Positions 15,435-22,464 of a stretch of DNA of 36,674 bases are shown in pieces. This DNA comes from Cytophagales bacterium (GTDB lineage Bacteria; Bacteroidota; Bacteroidia; Cytophagales; Cyclobacteriaceae): positions 1 to 36,674 of the forward strand of contig DAHVFH010000110.1 of the NCBI GenBank assembly GCA_027317105.1, read 5' to 3'. The position numbers and the translations under genes are program-made. Below the pieces are notes generated by a model. It was not told where the DNA came from, did not search any database, and was given only the letters and a program-made list of their open reading frames with translations. The stretch's first letter is position 1. The number at the start of each line of letters is the position of its first letter.

Positions 15435-16463
15435 ATGGACATAAGTAAACTGGTAAGAAAAAACATCCTACAAGTAAAGCCTTATTCGTCCGCGCGCGAT
15501 GAATTTGAAGGCGAGGCTTCTCTATTTTTAGATGCTAACGAAAACCCATACCCTACTGATTTTAATCGCTATCCCGATCCACATCAAAAAGAATTAAAAA
15601 AGAAAATTTCCGAAATCAAAAATATAGGCGAACAACAAATATTTTTAGGTAATGGAAGTGATGAACCGATCGATCTTTTGTTCCGTGTCTTTTGCGAACC
15701 GGGTGTCGATGAAGTGCTCATTCCTCAACCTACCTATGGAATGTATGCGGTAAGTGCTTCCATTAACAACATCCTAATAAAGGCAATCAACTTAACAGAG
15801 AACTTTGATCTTGACGTAGAACGAACGCTCGCTGCCGTGACCGCCCAAACTAAAATCATTTTTCTCTGTAGCCCCAATAATCCCTCGGGAAATTTGCTGA
15901 GCACAAGCCGTGTCAACCTAGTCCTTGAAAAATTTGATGGAATAGTAGTCGTAGATGAAGCTTATATCGATTTTACGGAGCAAAAAAGTTATTTGTCACA
16001 GTTAGACAGGTATCCAAATCTTGTTGTCCTTCAAACGCTATCAAAAGCCTGGGGCTTGGCCGGTATTCGACTGGGCATGTGCTTTGCCAGCGCAACCATC
16101 ATCGCGGTGCTTAACAAAATCAAGCCGCCTTATAATATAAGTTCATTGGCGCAAAATGTGGCCCTAGAAACGCTTAATCGCGAAGACATAAAAATCAAAA
16201 GAGTAAATCAAATTATAGCCGAGCGAAAATCACTTGAAACCAATCTCTCGAAAATAAAATTAGTTGAGCAGGTATATCCCTCCGATGCGAATTTCCTTTT
16301 AGTACGTATTAAAAACGCTAAGCAAGTCTATTCCGAGCTGCTAAAAAAAGGAATTGTGGTTCGTGATCGATCATCTGTTATCTTATGCAATGACTGTTTG
16401 CGTATCACGATCGGTACGCCAGAAGAAAATCAACTTTTAGTGAATGAATTAAAAAAGTTATGA
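15435..16463 (+). CDS. hisC: Histidinol-phosphate aminotransferase
   Basis: A PLP enzyme of fold type I that transfers an amino group from glutamate to imidazole-acetol phosphate, giving histidinol phosphate. The 342-residue protein has the PLP lysine K204 in QTLSKAWGLAGIRLG, the family's LFLDANENPYP near the N-terminus, the CSPNNPSGN block, and the VVDEAYIDF segment holding the pyridine-binding Asp. The arginine near the C-terminus that binds substrate phosphate is in CLRITIGTPEEN. Its TGA overlaps the ATG of hisB by four bases (ATGA at 16460-16463), so translation is probably coupled. Confidence 0.96.
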   Translation: MDISKLVRKNILQVKPYSSARDEFEGEASLFLDANENPYPTDFNRYPDPHQKELKKKISEIKNIGEQQIFLGNGSDEPIDLLFRVFCEPGVDEVLIPQPTYGMYAVSASINNILIKAINLTENFDLDVERTLAAVTAQTKIIFLCSPNNPSGNLLSTSRVNLVLEKFDGIVVVDEAYIDFTEQKSYLSQLDRYPNLVVLQTLSKAWGLAGIRLGMCFASATIIAVLNKIKPPYNISSLAQNVALETLNREDIKIKRVNQIIAERKSLETNLSKIKLVEQVYPSDANFLLVRIKNAKQVYSELLKKGIVVRDRSSVILCNDCLRITIGTPEENQLLVNELKKL

Positions 16464-17575
16464 AGAAAGTTCTTTTTATAGACCGTGATGGAACGTTGAA
16501 TGTTGAGTCTGCCGAAGACCCTCAAATCGACAGCCTCGAAAAGTTGGAATTCATACCCGGTGTATTCACCTGGCTGGGGAAAATTGTCCGTGAATCGGAT
16601 TACGAACTTGTCATGGTGACTAACCAAGATGGCCTCGGAACTAAATCCTTTCCTGAAGAAACATTTTGGCCCGTTCAAAATAGGGTCATAAAAACATTTG
16701 AGGGTGAAGGGATAAAGTTCCACAATATATGTGTCGACCGCTCTTTGGCAGAGGAAAACAAACCCACGAGGAAACCGGGAACAGGGATGCTTACGCAATA
16801 CCAGACGGGCGAATACGATCTTAAAAATTCCTTTGTGATTGGCGATCGTCTCACCGATATCCAATTAGCTAAAAATTTAGGCGCTAAGGGAATCTTGTTC
16901 ACTAGCCGAATTTCAAGAGAAGAGGTTGAACAAAAAGGCCTACTTGAAACTTGCTCACTTATAACAGAATCTTGGGAGAAAGTTTATGAGACCGTGCGCC
17001 CCAAACGTATTGCGTCTACCTCACGGGCCACCAAGGAAACGAACATTTCAATCGAGATTAATCTTGATGGAACTGGCAAAGCCGACATTCAAACCGGGCT
17101 TGCTTTTTTTGACCACATGCTAGAGCAAATCGCCAGACATGGTCAACTTGATTTGAACATAACTGCGAAAGGCGATCTTCAGATAGACGAGCATCACACC
17201 ATCGAAGATACTGCGTTAACACTGGGAGAAGCTTTTGCAAAAGCCCTTGGCGACAAAAGAGGAATAGCACGCTACGGTTTTTGTCTGCCAATGGACGATT
17301 GCCTGGCACAGGTAGCACTTGACTTTGGCGGGAGGGCTTGGTTGGTATGGGAAGCCGAATTTAGAAGAGAAAAAATTGGTGAAATGCCTACCGAGATGTT
17401 CTATCATTTTTTTAAATCGTTCAGCGATGCGGCTAAATGTAATTTGAACATCAAAGCGGAAGGGACAAACGAGCATCATAAAATTGAAGCTATTTTTAAA
17501 GCCTTTGCGAAGGCGATAAAAATGGCTGTAAAAAAAGACGGAAATGAATTACCCAGTACAAAAGGAACACTTTAA
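16460..17575 (+). CDS. hisB: Bifunctional histidinol-phosphatase / imidazoleglycerol-phosphate dehydratase
   Basis: The 371-residue fusion supplies two steps. The N-terminal HAD-type phosphatase (about residues 1-165) has the nucleophile motif LFIDRDGTLN (D8, D10) and GDRLTDIQLAKNLGAKG. The C-terminal dehydratase (about 175-371) has the metal-binding histidine clusters FFDHMLEQIARHG and DEHHTIEDTALTLGEA and a second EHHKIEA near the end. It converts imidazoleglycerol phosphate to imidazole-acetol phosphate and later dephosphorylates histidinol phosphate. This bifunctional form is typical of enterobacteria and is also found in Bacteroidota. It overlaps hisC by 4 bases; 39 bases separate it from hisH. 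Confidence 0.97.
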   Translation: MKKVLFIDRDGTLNVESAEDPQIDSLEKLEFIPGVFTWLGKIVRESDYELVMVTNQDGLGTKSFPEETFWPVQNRVIKTFEGEGIKFHNICVDRSLAEENKPTRKPGTGMLTQYQTGEYDLKNSFVIGDRLTDIQLAKNLGAKGILFTSRISREEVEQKGLLETCSLITESWEKVYETVRPKRIASTSRATKETNISIEINLDGTGKADIQTGLAFFDHMLEQIARHGQLDLNITAKGDLQIDEHHTIEDTALTLGEAFAKALGDKRGIARYGFCLPMDDCLAQVALDFGGRAWLVWEAEFRREKIGEMPTEMFYHFFKSFSDAAKCNLNIKAEGTNEHHKIEAIFKAFAKAIKMAVKKDGNELPSTKGTL

Positions 17576-17614
17576 TAATTCAAAATTATAAATTACTAAT
17601 TCAAAATTGGTAAA

Positions 17615-18202
17615 GTGAAAATTGTCGTGATAAAATATAATGCCGGAAACATTCGATCGGTGGCCTTTGCCTTGGAACGATTGTCTGTCGATTTTGAAAT
17701 CACCGATGAGGTAGAGAAAATTCAGAAAGCCGATAAAGTAATCTTTCCTGGCGTGGGCGAAGCCAGCAGCACGATGCGTTATTTGAAGGAGCGGAAATTA
17801 GATCAAGTAATCATTGGTTTAACACAGCCTGTATTAGGAATATGTTTGGGAATGCAATTGATGTGCGCACATTCTGACGAAAATAATACAGCGTGTATGG
17901 CAATTTTTGATGAGACCGTTAAACGCTTCAATGCAGACACTGCTCACAAGGTGCCCCATATTGGGTGGAATTCGCTAATTGATACGCGCGATTGGATAGA
18001 AGGCGGCCTGAACGATCAGTTTGTCTATTTCGTTCACAGTTATTATGTACCCGTTAATGAATTTACATCAGCCGTTACGGATTACACTGAACCTTTTAGC
18101 GCAGCCATGAGAAAAAATAATTTCTATGCCGTTCAGTTTCATCCAGAAAAATCGGCAAAAATCGGAGAACAAGTTTTGTTAAATTTCCTAAATCGAGCTT
18201 AA
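17615..18202 (+). CDS. hisH: Imidazole glycerol phosphate synthase, glutamine amidotransferase subunit
   Basis: HisH releases ammonia from glutamine and channels it to HisF. The 195-residue class I glutaminase has the nucleophile C77 in LGICLGMQLM and the catalytic pair H176 and E178 in QFHPEKSA. The N-terminal KYNAGNIRSV is the family's opening motif. The start is GTG at 17615, the only start that gives the conserved N-terminus MKIVVIKYNAG. The stop is one base before the hisA ATG, consistent with coupled translation. Confidence 0.96.
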   Translation: MKIVVIKYNAGNIRSVAFALERLSVDFEITDEVEKIQKADKVIFPGVGEASSTMRYLKERKLDQVIIGLTQPVLGICLGMQLMCAHSDENNTACMAIFDETVKRFNADTAHKVPHIGWNSLIDTRDWIEGGLNDQFVYFVHSYYVPVNEFTSAVTDYTEPFSAAMRKNNFYAVQFHPEKSAKIGEQVLLNFLNRA

Positions 18203-18203
18203 A

Positions 18204-18950
18204 ATGCCAGGACTAAAAATCATTCCAGCAATTGATATTATAGACGGAAAATGTGTGCGGCTATCCCAAGGTGATTTTGGGCATATGAAAATATATCGCG
18301 AAAATCCGATAGACGTAGCACTGGAATTTCAGGATGCCGATCTCGAATACCTTCATCTGGTTGATCTGGACGGAGCAAAAAAAGGAAAAGTAGTAAACTG
18401 GAAAGTCATCGAAGACATTCAGGGCAAAACTGCATTGACCGTTGACTTTGGCGGTGGGGTTTCTGAGGATGAAGAAGTTGAATATCTTTTGGAATTGGGC
18501 ATCAATCAAATTAACATAGGAAGCCTGGCCATTAAAGAACCCGATAAATTGACACACTGGTTCGAGAAGTTTAACGCAGAGAACTTTATATTGAGCGCGG
18601 ATGTAAAAAATGAAAACGTAATGATCAGTGGATGGCTTGAGTCAGCCAACTACCGGGTACTTGATCTTACCGATCAATTTATTGAACGCGGTTTGGAGTA
18701 CCTGACCTGCACCGATATTGGTTCTGACGGTATGTTAAGCGGCCCGAATTTCGATCTCTACAAAAAACTAAAAGAACGCTTCCCTCATCTAAAAATTAAT
18801 GCCAGCGGAGGCATTTCTTCGCTCCAAGATTTAGAAAGACTCAAGGAACTTGATCTTCACGGAGCCATTATTGGAAAAGCCATCTATGAGGGCAGAATTA
18901 GTTTGGCAGAATTAAAAAAAATGGCGAATCATCCGCTTGACGGATTCTAA
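18204..18950 (+). CDS. hisA: ProFAR isomerase (phosphoribosylformimino-5-aminoimidazole carboxamide ribotide isomerase)
   Basis: HisA opens the ribose of ProFAR in an Amadori rearrangement to give PRFAR, the substrate of HisHF. The 248-residue (beta/alpha)8 barrel has the catalytic base D11 in IIPAIDIIDGKCVRL and the general acid in CTDIGSDGMLSGPN. Phosphate-binding glycines are seen in VDFGGGVS and INASGGISS. It resembles HisF in the first strand, as expected from their common origin. It sits between hisH (1 base upstream) and hisF (15 bases downstream). Confidence 0.97.
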   Translation: MPGLKIIPAIDIIDGKCVRLSQGDFGHMKIYRENPIDVALEFQDADLEYLHLVDLDGAKKGKVVNWKVIEDIQGKTALTVDFGGGVSEDEEVEYLLELGINQINIGSLAIKEPDKLTHWFEKFNAENFILSADVKNENVMISGWLESANYRVLDLTDQFIERGLEYLTCTDIGSDGMLSGPNFDLYKKLKERFPHLKINASGGISSLQDLERLKELDLHGAIIGKAIYEGRISLAELKKMANHPLDGF

Positions 18951-18965
18951 CAAAAGGACCTTGCT

Positions 18966-19721
18966 ATGCTAACCAAACGAATCATCCCCTGCCTTGACAT
19001 AAAAGACGGACGCACAGTAAAAGGGATCAACTTTATTGACCTCCGCGATGCCGGTGATCCGGTGGAGCTCGCTGCTGCGTATGCAGATCAAGGTGCAGAT
19101 GAATTGGTATTTCTTGATATTTCTGCCACCAATGAAAAAAGGAAAACGTTTGCCGACCTCGTAAAGAAAATTGCCGCACGGATCAACATTCCTTTTACCG
19201 TAGGGGGAGGCATCAATTCCGTAGAAGACGTTGCGCCCTTGTTGGAATCCGGGGCAGATAAGGTGAGTATTAATTCTGCGGCTGTTAAAAATCCCGAACT
19301 TATTGATGCATTATCCCAGGCATTTGGTTCGCAGTTCATCGTACTAGCTATCGATGCCGGCAAGCAGGAAAATCAATGGGCTGTACGCACACACGGTGGC
19401 AAGCTTCCCTCCGACAAGAAATTATTTTCATGGGCGAAAGAAGGGCAAGAGCGAGGAGCGGGGGAAATTTTGTTCACAAGCATGGACAATGATGGCACCA
19501 AAAATGGATTTGCCATTGATCCGCTTCAAAAATTAAATGAACTTCTTACCATTCCCATAATCGCTTCTGGTGGCGCGGGCAATTCATTTCACTTCGCTGA
19601 AGCATTTACGTTGGGCAAGGCCGATGCTGCACTGGCCGCCAGTGTATTTCATTTTGGCGAAATTGGCATTCCTCAATTAAAATTATTTTTAAAAAATCAT
19701 CACGTGCCGGTAAGGCTTTGA
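18966..19721 (+). CDS. hisF: Imidazole glycerol phosphate synthase, cyclase subunit
   Basis: HisF uses ammonia delivered by HisH to close the imidazole ring, splitting PRFAR into imidazoleglycerol phosphate and AICAR. AICAR feeds back into purine synthesis. The 251-residue barrel shows the catalytic Asp in RIIPCLDIKDGRTVKG and the second one in FIVLAIDAG. Phosphate loops are FTVGGGINS and IIASGGAGN. Length is normal. It follows hisA by 15 bases and precedes hisIE by 3 bases. Confidence 0.97.
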   Translation: MLTKRIIPCLDIKDGRTVKGINFIDLRDAGDPVELAAAYADQGADELVFLDISATNEKRKTFADLVKKIAARINIPFTVGGGINSVEDVAPLLESGADKVSINSAAVKNPELIDALSQAFGSQFIVLAIDAGKQENQWAVRTHGGKLPSDKKLFSWAKEGQERGAGEILFTSMDNDGTKNGFAIDPLQKLNELLTIPIIASGGAGNSFHFAEAFTLGKADAALAASVFHFGEIGIPQLKLFLKNHHVPVRL

Positions 19722-19724
19722 ATT

Positions 19725-20327
19725 ATGGATATCTCAAAATTAGATTTTAAAAAATCGGACGGGTTAATTCCCTGCGTTGTGCAAGACGCCAATACCAGGA
19801 ACGTACTAATGCTGGGCTACATGAACGAGGAGGCCCTTCGAAAAACCATCGCTGAAAAAAAACTAACATTCTTCAGCCGAAGTAAAAACCGTTTGTGGAC
19901 GAAAGGGGAGACTTCTGGAAACACTTTAAATCTCGTTTCCATTGAACAAGATTGCGATAACGACACTTTGCTAATTCAAGCGCAACCTTCTGGCCCGGTT
20001 TGCCACACAGGTAATGCCACTTGTTTTACAGAAAAGAATGAACCGACCGGACTGTTTTTCTTAGAACAAATAATTCATGATCGGAAAAAAAATCCTGAAC
20101 CTGGTTCGTACACCAATTCACTTTTAGATGCCGGAATTAATAAGGTGGCACAGAAAGTAGGTGAAGAGGCTGTCGAATTGGTAATTGAAGCCAAAGACAA
20201 TAACTCGCTACTGTTTTTGAATGAAGCGGCTGACCTAATGTATCACTACTTGGTATTACTTACCGTCAAAGGCCACACCTTAGAGGAGGTCGTGACCATC
20301 CTTAAGCAACGCCATTCCAAGAAGTAA
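19725..20327 (+). CDS. hisI: Bifunctional phosphoribosyl-AMP cyclohydrolase / phosphoribosyl-ATP pyrophosphatase
   Basis: The 200-residue HisIE fusion performs steps two and three. The C-terminal HisE part (about 110-200) removes pyrophosphate from phosphoribosyl-ATP. It has the acidic helix KVGEEAVELVIEAKD, typical of all-alpha pyrophosphohydrolases. The N-terminal HisI part (about 1-108) hydrolyses the adenine ring of phosphoribosyl-AMP. It shows RLWTKGETSGN and the zinc/magnesium cysteines and aspartates in EQDCDNDTLL and GPVCHTGNATCF. It is the last gene of the operon. The convergent lipoprotein gene ends only 22 bases further on, and no terminator hairpin is visible between them. Confidence 0.97.
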   Translation: MDISKLDFKKSDGLIPCVVQDANTRNVLMLGYMNEEALRKTIAEKKLTFFSRSKNRLWTKGETSGNTLNLVSIEQDCDNDTLLIQAQPSGPVCHTGNATCFTEKNEPTGLFFLEQIIHDRKKNPEPGSYTNSLLDAGINKVAQKVGEEAVELVIEAKDNNSLLFLNEAADLMYHYLVLLTVKGHTLEEVVTILKQRHSKK

Positions 20328-20349
20328 GAGGCCTCGTATTCCCAACCAA

Positions 20350-20919
20350 CTATTTTTGTGCGATCTGGAGCTTGGGATAAAGTTTGGCAAACGTTAGCGT
20401 ATACGTGTAGGTAGTTCCGCCTTTTGTCTCCGTTCGGATGCCCTCAAGGATATCTTTTTCACGATCGTAGGTAAACGCATACATCAACACCTGACCTTTT
20501 GGTTCGAAATGTTTTAACACCAATACGTTTCCCTCCGACAAGGTCGTAAATTCACCCCGGATTGGATAGGATGGCAAGTAATTCTTGTCGATGGGTATTT
20601 CAATGTATTCTCGATTGTTCTTGGCATTGTCGTGAATGATTGCCACTTGGGCATAGTGTTCTTTTTGGTCAACAGTCTTTTCTTTTTCTACTGAAGAAAA
20701 TAATCCCTTACTCTTTTTTACGATAAGGCTTGAAACGGAGTAAATCCCTTCAATGTTACCTTCTGTTGGTTTTTCTTTGACCATGTATTTTTTCATCAGT
20801 TCGGAAAAGTTGATCTGTTCATAAGGTTTCATGGCCCGCTGATGGTTCGCGATAAAATATTTATCAAACGAACAGGCACTGCACAAAAGGATAACTATCG
20901 AAATAAAGATGGTCTTCAT
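20350..20919 (-). CDS. Lipoprotein of unknown function
   Basis: The 189-residue protein begins with a signal peptide ending in a probable lipobox, IVILLCSACSFDK, where Cys16 would be lipidated (the -3 residue is Cys, not the usual Leu). The start at 20919 is chosen because it begins that signal; a longer frame would overlap the gene upstream. The rest is polar and beta-rich (TEGNIEGIYSVSSL, GEFTTLSEGNVLVL, TYTYTLTFAKLYPKL). No family was recognised. It follows the flavoprotein gene by 22 bases on the same strand, so the two are probably one operon. Confidence 0.7.
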   Translation of the reverse strand: MKTIFISIVILLCSACSFDKYFIANHQRAMKPYEQINFSELMKKYMVKEKPTEGNIEGIYSVSSLIVKKSKGLFSSVEKEKTVDQKEHYAQVAIIHDNAKNNREYIEIPIDKNYLPSYPIRGEFTTLSEGNVLVLKHFEPKGQVLMYAFTYDREKDILEGIRTETKGGTTYTYTLTFAKLYPKLQIAQK

Positions 20920-20941
20920 AAATTCATTCAAACGTAGGCGA

Positions 20942-22423
20942 TTAGAAAACGATGTCCTCATAAACACCACCTATCCGTTTCCGACAAGAAAGGCATTCCC
21001 GCAAGGCCGATGGCTTGAACAGGGATTTACCTAACAGCATCCGAACACATTCTTGAATTCCTTCGGTAATACTGGGATGAGGGTGAACACACTCGGCCAA
21101 TTCTTCAATCCCTTTGTCCATCGAAATCAAAACCGCAACCGCCTGAATAGCACTACTGGCATTATTTCCAACTACCTTCATGCCCAGAATTTTCATGGCC
21201 TCGTCATTGGTAACTAAAAGCTTGATAAACCCTTGTGTATTTCTTTTCGCTATAGCACGGGGGATGGTGTTGTATTCAACGGTCACCACCTTATAATCAA
21301 TCTTCTGCTCCTCTGCTTGAGTTTCATTAAGACCTACGCCTGCCACTTCGGGGTTCAAAAACATAATGGTGCTAATGTTTTCATAAACCAATTTACGTAA
21401 GGGCTTGCCGAAAATTCGCTCTACTGCATAACGCCCTTCCAACTCACCTACATTGACCAATGAAATATCGGCTGTTAAATCGCCTACGGCATACACATTC
21501 GGAACGTTGGTTTGCGTATCGTTATTATCAATTCCGCGCTTGGAAATATCAATTCCTACTTTGTCATCCCACAAATCTTCGAGGTTAGCAATCCTCCCCA
21601 CAGAGACCAAGGCCTTTTCAACATTAAAAGTTTCGCGGCTTCCATCCGTATATTCGAGCTCATACTCAACGCGGTTGTTGATTGTTTTCATACCAATCAA
21701 CCTTGAATTCCTATGTATAAGCACGCCATTGTTCTCCATGTTACGCTCTATGATACTGACCACATCCGCATCTTCAAAAGGCAAAATACGTTCGCCTTTA
21801 TCAATCAGGTGTACTTTAGTTCGGCCAAACCCTGAAAATATGGTAGCAAATTCGCAACCGATTACCCCTGCCCCTACAATGACCATGCTTTCAGGAAAGT
21901 CTTCCATGTTTTCAATTCCATCGCTGGTCATAACTATTTTTTCATCGATAGGAAGTTCAGGCAGATAACGCGGTCGGCTTCCCGTAGCGAGGATAATATT
22001 TTCAGCCCAAACAGTTTCTATCTGGGCACCCTGCACAATCTCTATTTCATTTTTATTTTTCAACCGAGCTGTTCCGGATTTGAACTGAAGTAAATGCGAA
22101 TAATTTGAGCGTTTAAGCTTATCCATGTGTTCTTCTAACATGGACTTTCGTTCCTGCACCGCTTTTCGCACCTCATTCTGGATTTCCTTATAGTTAACAG
22201 CCGGCTCCTTAATGTTGTATCTTTTTAGGCTTTTCCTAAAGGCTGAGGCCTCGCGGGAGAGCTCCCACCATGTTTTAGATGAAAGAGCTCCATTCGTAAC
22301 TCCAGCACCGCCCACTTTTGCTCGCTCGATTAAAAGCGTGCGCTTCTTAAAGTCGATTGCGCGCATCGCAGCCGCATAACCGGAAGGGCCAGCCCCAATA
22401 ACAACCAGATCAAAACGTTCCAT
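20942..22423 (-). CDS. FAD/NAD(P)-dependent oxidoreductase of the dihydrolipoamide-dehydrogenase fold lacking the redox disulfide
   Basis: The 493-residue flavoprotein has the FAD-binding motif VVIGAGPSGYAAA near the N-terminus, the NAD(P)-binding MVIVGAGVIGCEFA (about residue 180), the second FAD motif NVYAVGDLTADISLVNVGEL, and a dimerisation domain. In lipoamide dehydrogenases the block after the first strand is GGTCxNxGCxPSK. Here it reads VGGAGVTNGALSSKTWW, so both redox-active cysteines are missing. The C-terminal catalytic pair is kept (H and E in HPHPSITEGIQE), and a CxxC (ECLSCRKR) ends the protein. It may act as a transhydrogenase-like or other NAD(P)H oxidoreductase, not a disulfide reductase. 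The ATG at 22423 is preferred over an in-frame TTG two codons upstream. Confidence 0.85.
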   Translation of the reverse strand: MERFDLVVIGAGPSGYAAAMRAIDFKKRTLLIERAKVGGAGVTNGALSSKTWWELSREASAFRKSLKRYNIKEPAVNYKEIQNEVRKAVQERKSMLEEHMDKLKRSNYSHLLQFKSGTARLKNKNEIEIVQGAQIETVWAENIILATGSRPRYLPELPIDEKIVMTSDGIENMEDFPESMVIVGAGVIGCEFATIFSGFGRTKVHLIDKGERILPFEDADVVSIIERNMENNGVLIHRNSRLIGMKTINNRVEYELEYTDGSRETFNVEKALVSVGRIANLEDLWDDKVGIDISKRGIDNNDTQTNVPNVYAVGDLTADISLVNVGELEGRYAVERIFGKPLRKLVYENISTIMFLNPEVAGVGLNETQAEEQKIDYKVVTVEYNTIPRAIAKRNTQGFIKLLVTNDEAMKILGMKVVGNNASSAIQAVAVLISMDKGIEELAECVHPHPSITEGIQECVRMLLGKSLFKPSALRECLSCRKRIGGVYEDIVF

Positions 22424-22440
22424 AGACAAGTTTTTCGTAA

Positions 22441-22464
22441 ATTTTGAGATATTTGTCTCAATAT
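22441..22464. promoter_or_regulatory. Inverted repeat between the flavoprotein and histidine-kinase genes, candidate operator
   Basis: ATTTTGAGA and TCTCAATAT are arranged as an inverted repeat around 6 bases. The inner TTGAGA/TCTCAA is perfect, with 8 of 9 matches over the full arm. It lies in the short region between two divergent genes, overlapping the proposed TTG start of the kinase, where a regulator could control both. The binding protein is unknown. Confidence 0.45.
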
